From positions 1 through 64,000 of the forward strand of contig NZ_UQJH01000008.1 in the NCBI RefSeq assembly GCF_900541275.1: DNA of 64,000 nt, read 5' to 3'. This DNA comes from an uncultured Porphyromonas sp. GTDB lineage: Bacteria; Bacteroidota; Bacteroidia; Bacteroidales; Porphyromonadaceae. Made by a program: the position numbers and the translations under genes. The notes below the pieces were generated by a model. That model saw only the letters and a program-made list of their open reading frames with translations. It made no database searches and was not told the origin of the DNA. Each line of letters begins with the position of its first letter. The first letter of the stretch is position 1. Positions 25,855 through 34,559 of the stretch are shown here, piece after piece.

Positions 25855-26298
25855 ATGAGTGAAAAGAAAACCATCAAGCTGGTGGCGAGAGCCACCTCAG
25901 AGACCGACTGCCGCACGGAGATCAAGGTGCGGAAGTTCACCTTCCTCACCGATGAGCCGACCAACGAAGGCGGCACCGATAAGGCTGCCAATCCGGTCGA
26001 GGTGCTCCTTGGCGCCCTCGCCGGCTGCGTCAATGTCGTCGCACACCGAGCTGCTGAGCGCATCGGCATCGACCTCAGGAGTCTTCGCCTGACGGTCATC
26101 GGTGAGCTGGAGCCTGAGCTAGGACCGGCTATCCGGAGGATCGACATCCGTATGGAGGCAGACCTCGAGGCCGATGCCGACCAGAAGCGCCGCTGGCTGG
26201 ATATGACCGAAGCCCACTGCCCCATCGCCCAGACACTCATCCGGGGCACCGAGGTTCACCTCGACCTGATCAAGAAGCAGAGGGACATCTGCTGCTGA
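25855..26298 (+). CDS. OsmC/Ohr family peroxiredoxin-like protein
   Basis: A 147-residue cytosolic protein; starting at 25837 would add six residues. OsmC-family enzymes reduce organic hydroperoxides with a Cys pair. Both cysteines are present: one in LLGALAGCVNVVAHRAAER and one in TEAHCPIAQTLIRG. The beta-strand with EIKVRKFTFLTDEP matches the dimer fold. It is monocistronic by context, with the MITE-like element upstream and a palindrome array downstream. Whether it acts on peroxides or is an OsmC-like sulfur-handling protein cannot be told. Confidence 0.88.
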   Translation: MSEKKTIKLVARATSETDCRTEIKVRKFTFLTDEPTNEGGTDKAANPVEVLLGALAGCVNVVAHRAAERIGIDLRSLRLTVIGELEPELGPAIRRIDIRMEADLEADADQKRRWLDMTEAHCPIAQTLIRGTEVHLDLIKKQRDICC

Positions 26299-26344
26299 GA
26301 GAGCCCCATTTTGCCCTCCGATACCATCCATATCCCCCTCCGAA

Positions 26345-26426
26345 CTAATATCGGTATTAGCGGAGACTAATATCGGTATTAGAGAAAACTGATACCGATA
26401 TTAGACGAATCTAATACCGATAAAGA
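26345..26426. repeat. 22-bp phased palindrome array, block 3
   Basis: Four 16-bp units start at 26345, 26367, 26389 and 26411. The first two are CTAATATCGGTATTAG, the third is CTGATACCGATATTAG and the fourth is decayed at its 3' end (CTAATACCGATAAAGA). Spacers are cggaga, agaaaa and acgaat. It lies between osmC and the aminotransferase gene, 64 bases before the latter's -7 element. Confidence 0.9.
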
Positions 26427-26489
26427 AAATTCGTCTGGCCTCCCCCTGCCATGCTCTCGAAGCGGAACGGGGGTGTGGGCGATTATTGG

Positions 26490-26497
26490 TACCTTTG
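26490..26497 (+). promoter_or_regulatory. -7 element for the aminotransferase-like gene
   Basis: TACCTTTG, 31 bases before the ATG at 26528; no -33 TTG at the right distance. Confidence 0.6.
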
Positions 26498-26527
26498 GTC
26501 TTGGAAAAATAGAACTCATTGCTATAT

Positions 26528-27577
26528 ATGACTCACACGGTAAAAGGGTCCGCTCACAAGGAGCAGGACATGGAGCCCGAAGTGGTGCTCGACTTTAGTA
26601 CCCTCAAGTGGCAGGGAGCGCGTCTGGAGCCGATCAGGGAGCATTTGGTCAATCACATCGACCTCATCTCTAAGTCACCCGGCGACAGCAGCACCCGCAT
26701 CGCCCGGCTACTCTCCCGACGGCTGGAGATCGACGAGGACGAGCTACTCATCACCGATGGCGGTGATGGGGCCGTACGACTGATCGCCGATGCACACCGA
26801 GGAGCTTGCTCGCTGATCCTCCCTCCCACAGGGATGGAGTTTCGGCAGGCACTGCACCACGCCGGCCATGAGGTAAGGGAAGCCCCGGAGGGGACCCAGC
26901 TGGCAGACTTAGTCACAGAGGGTGTCGACTTCGTCTGGATCTCCGTGCCGAGTAACCCGGACGGCAAGGTCTATCGTCACAGAGACCTCCTCGCGCTCCT
27001 CAAGAAGCATCCCGACACGACGATCATCGTCGACCTCTCTATGCGGAAGTATGTCCTCGAGGAGACGCTGAAGGTGTCAGACATCCAGAAGTACCCCAAT
27101 CTCGTGGTGCTCTCCTCCTTCTCCCGCGCCTACAACCTCGCCGGGCTCTGCGTCGGTTACATCTGCGCCCGGCCCGACTTCATCAATGGTCTCAGGGAGG
27201 ACTACGTCCCTACCGGGATCAGCTCGCTCGCGCTGGAGGCAGTCCACTACGTGCTGGTGCACCCCGCATCCTTCACGATCCCCATCCGTAAGTGGCTGAG
27301 GGACGCACGACTGCTCGCCAAGGAGATCGACAAGATCGAGGGCTTCGAGAGCAGGCTCAGTGATGCTCCATTCTTCATAGTAGAGTGCAGCAGTCCCGCT
27401 CAGCAGGTGGCGGAGTACCTGCTCAAGGAGCACCACATCCTCGTCGGTACAGCAGCCAAGGGGATCGACATCCATGGCAACGAGCTACGCATCGCCCCCC
27501 TCCCCCATCAGGCGGAGAATGACGCCCTCATCGAGGGGCTCAGAGGCTGGGCTGAGGCAGACCACGCGACGCTCTGA
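26528..27577 (+). CDS. Class I/II aminotransferase homologue lacking the PLP lysine
   Basis: A 349-residue protein related to histidinol-phosphate / threonine-phosphate aminotransferases (fold type I). The region that normally reads S(F/L)SKAxGLAGLRxGY is SFSRAYNLAGLCVGY here, with Arg (codon CGC, about residue 200) where the PLP-binding Lys should be. The DEAY motif is also changed (VDLSMRKYV), while the C-terminal substrate Arg motif ELRIAPL is retained. It therefore probably cannot make the internal aldimine. It may be a regulatory or binding protein, or have a changed chemistry. Starts at 26519 (TTG) and 26570 are possible. A terminator follows. Confidence 0.85.
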   Translation: MTHTVKGSAHKEQDMEPEVVLDFSTLKWQGARLEPIREHLVNHIDLISKSPGDSSTRIARLLSRRLEIDEDELLITDGGDGAVRLIADAHRGACSLILPPTGMEFRQALHHAGHEVREAPEGTQLADLVTEGVDFVWISVPSNPDGKVYRHRDLLALLKKHPDTTIIVDLSMRKYVLEETLKVSDIQKYPNLVVLSSFSRAYNLAGLCVGYICARPDFINGLREDYVPTGISSLALEAVHYVLVHPASFTIPIRKWLRDARLLAKEIDKIEGFESRLSDAPFFIVECSSPAQQVAEYLLKEHHILVGTAAKGIDIHGNELRIAPLPHQAENDALIEGLRGWAEADHATL

Positions 27578-27600
27578 GACGACGAGACTGACCATATCAT

Positions 27601-27662
27601 GAGTGTACACCCCGACCGTAAGGCGAGAGACCTTAGGTGGACAGGAGTGTACACTCTTTTTT
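27601..27662 (+). terminator. Terminator after the aminotransferase-like gene
   Basis: A perfect 10-bp stem GAGTGTACAC / GTGTACACTC at 27601-27610 and 27647-27656, followed by six T residues; the intervening 36 bases can form inner pairs. The -7-like TAGCTTTA of the GH20 gene follows at once. Confidence 0.75.
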
Positions 27663-27689
27663 AGCTTTACACCCCATACCACAGAGACC

Positions 27690-29969
27690 ATGAGACACCC
27701 AGCGATCACTTTCACCCTCCTTCTCCTCATCCTATCGAGCTGTCACCTGGGAGGGGGCAAGTCCTCCGACTACCCTGCCCTGCTCCCGATGCCCGAGGAG
27801 GTGGTCTGGCAGGATGGTGGCGTGGTGCCACTCACCAAGGGGCACACGATCGTCCTCCCCTCGGCGGACGAGCGAAACCGCATCCTCGTTGAAGGACTCA
27901 ATGCGGATCTCAGCAAGGCAGGCCTGCCCACTCTGGAGCTCACACCGGAGTACACTTACGGCTCGGTCGTCTGCACGATTGACGCCAAGGAGCTGACCAC
28001 CCCCGGGGCCTACACCCTCTCTGTCAAGCGTGGCGGTATCCGGATCACTGCTGCCGACGAGGACGGGATAGGCTACGCCATCCAGACTCTTCGGCAGCTG
28101 ATCCTGCCGACAGGGATCGCGATGGTGGAGATCAAGGACAAGCCTCGGCTCGAGTATCGCGGACTGATGCTGGACGAGAGCCGCCACTTCTTCGGTGTGG
28201 AGGAGGTGAAAAAGTTGCTCGATGAGATGCAGCGGTACAAGCTCAATCGCCTCCACTGGCACCTCACCGATGCCGGCGGCTGGCGCTTGGAGATCAAGAG
28301 CCGCCCACTCCTCACTGAGCGAACCGCCTATCGCACCGAGAGCGACTGGGTGAAGTGGTGGATAGAGGGCGACCGGCGCTATGCAAAGGAGGGGACGCCC
28401 GGTGCCTACGGAGGATACTACACCCAGGAGCAGGCACGGGAGATCGTCGCCTACGCTGCCGCCCGAGGGATCACGGTGATCCCGGAGATCGAGATGCCGG
28501 GCCACAGCGAGGAGGTGCTGCATGCCTACCCGGTGCTGAGCTGCAGCGGTAGAGCTCGGCGAGGGGAGAGTGACTTCTGTATCGGCAACCCGATGAGCTA
28601 CCAGTTTCTCCGCGACGTGCTGAGCGAGGTGTACGACATCTTTCCCTCCGCCTACATCCACCTTGGCGGGGACGAGGCGGGCAAGCAGGCATGGAAGAGC
28701 TGCCCCAAGTGTCGGGAGGTGATGCGCCGTGCGAAGCTCAAGGACGTGGATGAGCTGCAGAGCTACTTCATCCACCGTATGGGCGAGATGATTGAGAAGG
28801 ACGGTCGACACTTCATCGGCTGGGACGAGATCCTCGAGGGAGGCTTGGCTCCCGGAGCGATCGTCATGTCGTGGAGAGGCATGGAGGGTGGTCTCCGGGC
28901 CGCCCGCAGCGGGCATCAGGTGATCATGACCCCCAGCCCACAGTGCTACCTCGACTATTATCAGGAGGACCCTCTCTCCGTGGACTACGAGAGCAACGAG
29001 GGCTACTGCGACCTCGCCCAGACCTACGCCCTCGACCCGGTGCCGGAGGAGCTTACCCCTGAGGAGCGTGCCCTGATACACGGGGTGCAGGGAAATATGT
29101 GGACGGAGTATGTCAAGACGAATGAAGCTCTTGAGTACAAGATCTTCCCCCGCCTCCTCGCCATCGCCGAGATCGGCTGGACACCGCAGGAGAAGCGATC
29201 GTGGGAGGACTTCCGCATACGGATCAATCGGCACATCCCCATGCTCCACGAGCGGGACATACAGGCATATGATCTGACCAATGGGCTTCGGCCCGAGACC
29301 GAGGTCGACCAGGATGCCGGTCTCACCCGCATCCGCTGGACCACAGAGCTGGACCCCTGCGAGATGAGGTACCGAGTCGATGGCAAGGTGCCCGAGATGA
29401 GTGACCCGCAGATCCGGGAGGACCAGACGATCGAGGTGCGTGACAGCGCTGACATCGTCGTCCGGCAGTTCCGCAACGGCGAGCCGGTAGGCGATCCCGT
29501 CACGCTCCGGGTGGACCACCACCGCGCCATAGGCAAGCCGATCCGGTGGGAGACGCCCGTGGAGGGCAAGTACAGCGGGGGAGGATTTGAGACCGTCCTG
29601 ACGGACGGCTACCGCGGGTCAGTCTCCTTTGGCGACGGACGCTGGTACGGCAACATCGTCACCCCATCCAATATCGGCATACTCGACATGGGCGAGAAGA
29701 TGCTGATCGATAAGGTCACCACCCGCTGCATGCACAATACCATCCCGGGGATCTACGCCCCCGAGTGGGTGGAGCTCTCCGTCAGCAGCGATGGCGAGGA
29801 GTGGACGGTGGTGGATCGCATCGAGTCCTCGCTCGACCCTGCGGATAGGAAGCTCCACTTCGAGACCTTCACATTCTACCCTCATACCACCTGCCGGTAC
29901 CTCCGGATCCAGTATGAGGAGGCGCAGCGGGGGCAATTCCTCTTTACTGATGAGCTGGTGGTCTGGTAA
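27690..29969 (+). CDS. GH20 beta-N-acetylhexosaminidase lipoprotein
   Basis: Releases terminal GlcNAc or GalNAc by substrate-assisted catalysis. The 759 residues begin with a lipoprotein signal (TLLLLILSSC), so it is anchored to the outer membrane or periplasmic face. A GH20b domain (about 25-150) precedes the TIM barrel, whose catalytic pair is D328-E329 in HLGGDEAGKQAW. RGLMLDESRHFF marks the barrel start and WHLTDAGGWRLE the substrate loop. The C-terminal 250 residues hold a chitobiase-like and an F5/8-type sandwich. The start at 27690 is chosen because the frame from 27603 runs through the terminator. It suits host glycan use. Confidence 0.94.
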   Translation: MRHPAITFTLLLLILSSCHLGGGKSSDYPALLPMPEEVVWQDGGVVPLTKGHTIVLPSADERNRILVEGLNADLSKAGLPTLELTPEYTYGSVVCTIDAKELTTPGAYTLSVKRGGIRITAADEDGIGYAIQTLRQLILPTGIAMVEIKDKPRLEYRGLMLDESRHFFGVEEVKKLLDEMQRYKLNRLHWHLTDAGGWRLEIKSRPLLTERTAYRTESDWVKWWIEGDRRYAKEGTPGAYGGYYTQEQAREIVAYAAARGITVIPEIEMPGHSEEVLHAYPVLSCSGRARRGESDFCIGNPMSYQFLRDVLSEVYDIFPSAYIHLGGDEAGKQAWKSCPKCREVMRRAKLKDVDELQSYFIHRMGEMIEKDGRHFIGWDEILEGGLAPGAIVMSWRGMEGGLRAARSGHQVIMTPSPQCYLDYYQEDPLSVDYESNEGYCDLAQTYALDPVPEELTPEERALIHGVQGNMWTEYVKTNEALEYKIFPRLLAIAEIGWTPQEKRSWEDFRIRINRHIPMLHERDIQAYDLTNGLRPETEVDQDAGLTRIRWTTELDPCEMRYRVDGKVPEMSDPQIREDQTIEVRDSADIVVRQFRNGEPVGDPVTLRVDHHRAIGKPIRWETPVEGKYSGGGFETVLTDGYRGSVSFGDGRWYGNIVTPSNIGILDMGEKMLIDKVTTRCMHNTIPGIYAPEWVELSVSSDGEEWTVVDRIESSLDPADRKLHFETFTFYPHTTCRYLRIQYEEAQRGQFLFTDELVVW

Positions 29970-29999
29970 GAGAAGCGCGTAAAGCGAGTACCTTAGGAC

Positions 30000-30030
30000 T
30001 TGAGACTACCAACTTTTTCCCCTAAATTTG
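30000..30030 (+). promoter_or_regulatory. Promoter of the M16 protease gene
   Basis: TTG at 30000-30002 and TAAATTTG at 30023-30030, exactly 20 bases apart, 46 bases upstream of the ATG at 30076. The in-frame ATG at 30028 overlaps it and is rejected. Confidence 0.7.
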
Positions 30031-30075
30031 CCTACAAATAAAACTACAAAACTTATATACAAAATCAATCAACAC

Positions 30076-32958
30076 ATGAGTAACCACTTTCTTACCCTCC
30101 TCTCCGGAGTGATGAGTCTCGCCGCTGTGGCAATACTCCCCGGTAGAGCGCAGGATGCACAGCAGCAGACCCCACCGCTGCCGATCGACAAGGATGTGCG
30201 GATGGGCAAGCTCGACAACGGGCTCACATACATCATCCGTCACAACGAGAAGCCCAAGGATAGAGCGCACTTCTACATCTCTCAGCGCGTCGGCAGCGTC
30301 CTCGAGGAGGACACCCAGCGCGGTCTCGCTCACTTCCTTGAGCACATGGCCTTCCAGGGTAGCAAGAACTTCCCCGGCAAGGGCATGATCGACTATCTGG
30401 AGAAGAATGGTGTAAAATTTGGTTCCAACCTCAATGCCTATACCGCCATCGACGAGACGGTCTACCAGATCATGAACGCCCCTACGACGAATCAGAACTT
30501 CGTCGACTCCTGCCTCCTGATTCTCCACGACTGGAGTGGCTACCTCGACCTCACCGATGAGGAGATCGACAACGAGCGCGGTGTGATCCAGGAGGAGTGG
30601 CGCACGAGAGACAACGGCTCCATGCGTGCCCTCCAGCAGTTGCTCGTCTCAGCCTTCCCCGAGGGACACCGCTACGGCAATCGTCTACCGATCGGCACGA
30701 TGGACGTCGTGATGCACTTCCCCTACGATGCCCTCCGCAAGTATTATCACAAGTGGTACCGCCCCGACCTCCAGGCAATCATCGTCGTCGGAGACATCGA
30801 TGTGGACCACGTAGAGGCGCAGATCAAGAAGACCTTCTCCTCCATCCCTATGCCGGAGAATCCCGCTGAGCGCGTCTACTTCGACGTACCGGATAATCCC
30901 CAGCCAAAGGCGGCTGTGATCACCAATCCCGAGGTCACCGGCACCCAGATCTCTATCGCACAGACCTACGATGCGATGCCTAAGGAGCTCAAGGCTACCG
31001 CCGTCGGCTTCCTCAATAACTTTATGTCCAACGTCATCAGCAAGCTCTTCGCCAACCGCTTTGATGAGATCCTCGAGCAGCCCAATGCACCCTTCCTTCA
31101 CGCCTCTGTCGGCATCGGATCCTTCATCGTCGCCCAGACGGAGGACGCCTTCCAAGCCGATGTGGTCGCCGAGGAGGGCAAGTACGCCCGTGCCCTCGAG
31201 GCTCTGACCGCCGAGCTGGCTCGCGCCCGCAAGTACGGCTTCACCGAGGGAGAGTACAGCCGTGTGATCAAGAAAGTCCTCGCCGACTTCGACAACGGGG
31301 TCAAGGAGAAAAAGAATAGGACCAACGAGGACTACGCCATCGAGTACTCCGCCTACTTCACCCGCGGCAGCTACATCCCCGGCATCGAGACCGAGGCTAT
31401 GCTCGCCCAGCAGATGGCCCAGATGATCAACGTCCAGGCGATCAATCAGCAGCTGGCACAGATGATCCCCGAGCAGGCGGGGAAGAATTTCTTCATCTCC
31501 ATCATGGCGGTGCAGAAGGACGGCCTCACCTACCCGACCCCCGAGGAGCTGCTCGCGGAGTTTGACAAGGGGATGAAGCAGGAGGTGGAGCCCTACAAGG
31601 AGACCGTCTCCTCCGAGAGCCTGATGGAGCAGCTGCCCCAGCCCGGTGCTGTCGTAGCCACGAAGGCTGACCAGGCATTCAAGTCCACCAAGTGGGAGCT
31701 CTCCAATGGCATCAGCGTCTACCTCCTCCCGACCGACTATGCTGACAATGAGATCAACATCCGTGCCGTCAGCCCCGGCGGTCTCGTCCGCGAGGATCCG
31801 AAGGACATCAACGTCCGCGCCACCAATGACTTTGCCGAAGTAGGTGGCTACAGCGGCCACACGCCCAATGAGATCGAGAAGATCCTCACAGGGCGCAAGG
31901 TCTCCGTCTCTGCATCCATCGGTCGCACCAGCGAGACGATCTCCGGCTACGCTGCCAAGAGCGACGCTGAGCAGCTCTTCCAGGCGATCCACCTCATGAC
32001 CACTGACCTCCGTAAGGATACCGCGCTCTTCAGCGCTGCCCGCGACCGTCAGGTAGCGATGCTGGAGGCGGCCATGAGCAACCCCACCAAGACCATTCTC
32101 CGCGACTCTCTCCCCTCTATGATCTACGGTGGCAATCCTGAGGCACTTCCCCTCACCATTGACCAGATCAAGGCGCTCGACTACGACAAGATCCTAGAGA
32201 CCTACAAGAGCCGCTTCTCCGATATGGGCGACTTCACCTTCTTCATCGTCGGTGACTTCGAGCTCGACTCCATCAAGCCTCTCGTAGAGCGCTACATCGC
32301 CACCCTGCCCAATACCGCCCGCGGTGAGACCTGGCAGCGTGAGCTCGCCCTCCCGATGGCTAAGAAGTCAAGCGACCACCACTTCACCTACGAGGTGAGT
32401 ACGCCCTCTGTCTTTGTCATCGACATGCTGATCAAGGACAACGCCACCTACGACCTCAAGAACATCCTCATGGCCGAGATCCTCAGCTCGATCCTCGACC
32501 AGCAGTACCTCGTCTCCATCCGTGAGGAGGAGGGCGGTACCTACGGCGTCTCCGCCATGGGCTCCGAGGACGAGTTCCCCACCCCCACCTCACAGATGAT
32601 GATCGTCTTCCAGACCAATAAGGAGCAGGCCGAGCACCTCAATCAGAGAGTCAAGGACGAGATGAAGGAGATGGTCGAGAAGGGGCTGAATAAGGAGTTC
32701 TTCGAGAAGGCTGTCCTCAATATGAAGAAGCAATTTGACGAGAACCAGCACAAGAACGGCTACTGGATGAACCAGCTGGAGATGCAGGTACTCCGTGACC
32801 GGAATACCAATGACAAGCTACTCGAGACACTCGACAGCATCACCATCGAGGATGTCCGCCAGTACCTCAAGGGTCTCATGACCGACAATACCTACCTCGA
32901 GATGATCGCCATCGGCGAGCCCGCAGCCAAGGAGGCTGCCGCTAAGCCCGCTGCCTGA
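30076..32958 (+). CDS. Exported M16 family zinc metalloprotease (pitrilysin-like)
   Basis: A 960-residue periplasmic protease. A signal peptide (MSNHFLTLLSGVMSLAAVAI, cleavage near GRAQD) precedes the first M16 domain with the inverted zinc motif HFLEH at residues 86-90 and the distal zinc ligand E167 in NERGVIQEEW. Three further M16-type domains form the clamshell, the later ones without HxxEH, as is usual. R/Y substrate-binding residues near the C-terminus are in EEEGGTYGVSAMG. It is probably a peptide-degrading enzyme in an organism that lives on peptides. It is a single-gene unit with its own promoter and terminator. Confidence 0.93.
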   Translation: MSNHFLTLLSGVMSLAAVAILPGRAQDAQQQTPPLPIDKDVRMGKLDNGLTYIIRHNEKPKDRAHFYISQRVGSVLEEDTQRGLAHFLEHMAFQGSKNFPGKGMIDYLEKNGVKFGSNLNAYTAIDETVYQIMNAPTTNQNFVDSCLLILHDWSGYLDLTDEEIDNERGVIQEEWRTRDNGSMRALQQLLVSAFPEGHRYGNRLPIGTMDVVMHFPYDALRKYYHKWYRPDLQAIIVVGDIDVDHVEAQIKKTFSSIPMPENPAERVYFDVPDNPQPKAAVITNPEVTGTQISIAQTYDAMPKELKATAVGFLNNFMSNVISKLFANRFDEILEQPNAPFLHASVGIGSFIVAQTEDAFQADVVAEEGKYARALEALTAELARARKYGFTEGEYSRVIKKVLADFDNGVKEKKNRTNEDYAIEYSAYFTRGSYIPGIETEAMLAQQMAQMINVQAINQQLAQMIPEQAGKNFFISIMAVQKDGLTYPTPEELLAEFDKGMKQEVEPYKETVSSESLMEQLPQPGAVVATKADQAFKSTKWELSNGISVYLLPTDYADNEINIRAVSPGGLVREDPKDINVRATNDFAEVGGYSGHTPNEIEKILTGRKVSVSASIGRTSETISGYAAKSDAEQLFQAIHLMTTDLRKDTALFSAARDRQVAMLEAAMSNPTKTILRDSLPSMIYGGNPEALPLTIDQIKALDYDKILETYKSRFSDMGDFTFFIVGDFELDSIKPLVERYIATLPNTARGETWQRELALPMAKKSSDHHFTYEVSTPSVFVIDMLIKDNATYDLKNILMAEILSSILDQQYLVSIREEEGGTYGVSAMGSEDEFPTPTSQMMIVFQTNKEQAEHLNQRVKDEMKEMVEKGLNKEFFEKAVLNMKKQFDENQHKNGYWMNQLEMQVLRDRNTNDKLLETLDSITIEDVRQYLKGLMTDNTYLEMIAIGEPAAKEAAAKPAA

Positions 32959-32991
32959 TCGCGCGAGGAGACACACCCCTAATCAATCACT

Positions 32992-33033
32992 GAGCCGCAG
33001 TGGAGCACCCGCCCCGCTGCGGCTCTCTTTTTT
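32992..33033 (+). terminator. Terminator after the M16 gene
   Basis: Stem GAGCCGCAG / CTGCGGCTC with inner pairs, followed by TCTTTTTT. Confidence 0.85.
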
Positions 33034-33608
33034 CCCTCTTTTCCCGCTCAATCCTATTGGACTTATAGGTCAAATAATGGACACATAAGGGTATAAGGCA
33101 GTATTTGGCTAAGTCGTATTTGGAGGTGGAGGGAGAGGGACGTGCATGATTTCACAACCTTACCCCCGTCAGGTCGCACCCCATCTTGAGGTATTTCAGT
33201 CACAGGTAGAGCAACGCTAAGGCTAAAGCACATCGCCTCATTAGCGTCAACTACAAAGCAGGTAACACAGACTTCTTCCTCTACCGAGTCGCCCTTCACT
33301 TCTCCTGAATCCCTCCCCTCAACAAAGGTACTCTCTCACCCCCCCTCCCAGCACATCAAAATGCGAATTAGCCAAAATGCGAATTAGCCAATTATTTCCA
33401 GCAGCGTGAAAGTTCCTAGGTTCAACTTCGAAGTGCAACACTAGAGGAAAAAGTTTGGCGAGAGTCCCCCGCCCCCATCCCCCCTTTGGGGGTGGAGGGG
33501 GACTCTCGCGTCGACCAGACTCACCTCTTCGATCCCCCCAAATGAAAAGAGGAGACCGAAGTCTCCTCAAAATGAGTTACTTTTACATTATCCCAAATAT
33601 TTCTATTT
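33034..33608. other. Non-coding spacer with hairpins and a short tandem duplication
   Basis: No convincing gene. It holds a 16-bp tandem duplication (AAAATGCGAATTAGCC at 33358-33373 and 33374-33389), a large G/C-tract hairpin with 13-bp arms (GCGAGAGTCCCCC at 33458-33470 with its complement at 33497-33509) and a compact hairpin GAGGAGAC-cgaa-GTCTCCTC at 33549-33568. Short open frames here have no recognisable composition or motif. The segment leads up to a transposase remnant and may be a relic of insertions. Confidence 0.6.
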
Positions 33609-33764
33609 ATGTATAAGCAACTCACTTCATCACAAAGGTACGTAATTTAGAATGGACTTAAGGAGAACGTGCCACTCCGTATGATTGCACGTCTGATCGG
33701 AGTTAGTCCTTCTACCGTCAGCCGAGAGATAAAGAGAAACTCCTCGAAAACAGGAGTATTCATC
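33609..33764 (+). pseudogene. IS30-type transposase 5' remnant
   Basis: Translation from ATG at 33609 reads MYKQLTSSQRYVI, an in-frame TAG at 33648, then NGLKENVPLRMIARLIGVSP and STVSREIKRNSSKTG. This is the N-terminal helix-turn-helix of IS30-family transposases. The similarity ends near 33764, and no DDE catalytic part follows. It is therefore doubly broken (nonsense codon and truncation) and abuts the AT-rich potassium block. Confidence 0.8.
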
Positions 33765-33815
33765 TCTGCCATAGTCGATGATGATTATGGCACGGTCGTC
33801 ATAATTTCGGGCACA

Positions 33816-34559
33816 TCAAAATCCTATACCTGCACCGGCAACGAGATAGACATGGTCGTTGGTGGGTGAGACTATTGCTTGAACAAAGAGTGGTATCGAG
33901 AATTTACCAGATATTCCAAAACTCTTCGATGCTTTCAGCGATACATCGGTTATTGCGGCCTTGCCGTTATAGTAGCCTTTCCATGGTGTAAAGCCAATTG
34001 ATGGCGTCAACGTCACTTCGGCCGGGCAAGCGATGTCGTATGACGCATTGATGTAAGTTGAACAGCAACGCTTGTCGCTGTCCGTACGCATATCGGCTCC
34101 GGCAAACCATGTTGACCAACTGAGAGTAAGAGGCAGTTTAGTGCTGAAGTTGTAAGCAACAGTCGCCTCAAAGTGATGGCCTCCATCTATGGGATTGTCT
34201 GTTGGACCTTGCTTGTAGTAACCATAAGGATTATGCAATCCGCCCCACCAATAATCTGTCAATGTGGCTGATAATCCACCAATGGAGTAAGATAGATTAA
34301 TGTCCAGTTCTTGAACGTCGCGGTCAGCATTATTTGTCAGACTCTGACTACACCATGCCGACAGGGACAATCCTTTGTACGACAAGCCAAGACTAGGCTG
34401 CACCGAAAAGCCGGAGTTCTGGTCCATTCCACGCCATACGTAGTTATTTACCAAGTCAATGTTGCCATTCACGGTTACTTTGTCTTGTGCGGAAGCGGCT
34501 GACGATAAGGTCATGACCGCTCCCAAAATAGATGCGAAAATAATTTTTATCTTCATCAT
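33816..34559 (-). CDS. TorF-family putative porin
   Basis: A 247-residue exported protein with signal peptide (MMKIKIIFASILGAVMTLSS, then AASAQDKV). The start of the mature part, GNIDLVNNYVWRGMDQNSGF and VQPSLGLSY, is the signature of the TorF / gcw_chp putative outer-membrane channel family. Alternating strands and a C-terminal ending GAGIGF fit a beta-barrel. It overlaps kdpC by four bases (ATGA), making it the last gene of the kdp transcript, so an outer-membrane entry route for K+ co-produced with the pump is a reasonable inference. TorF-like proteins are not standard Kdp parts. Confidence 0.85.
   Translation of the reverse strand: MMKIKIIFASILGAVMTLSSAASAQDKVTVNGNIDLVNNYVWRGMDQNSGFSVQPSLGLSYKGLSLSAWCSQSLTNNADRDVQELDINLSYSIGGLSATLTDYWWGGLHNPYGYYKQGPTDNPIDGGHHFEATVAYNFSTKLPLTLSWSTWFAGADMRTDSDKRCCSTYINASYDIACPAEVTLTPSIGFTPWKGYYNGKAAITDVSLKASKSFGISGKFSIPLFVQAIVSPTNDHVYLVAGAGIGF

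Noticed and set aside
27732..29522. 596-residue open frame opposite the GH20 gene
   Set aside because: Shadow of the GH20 coding sequence; composition is His/Val/Leu-rich without any domain.
30685..31992. 435-residue open frame opposite the M16 gene
   Set aside because: Shadow of the M16 gene, Leu/Gly/Asp-rich, no promoter or motif.
33063..33570. Small minus-strand frames in the spacer before the IS30-type relic
   Set aside because: They are made of the G/C-tract hairpin and low-complexity sequence, with no start context or domain.
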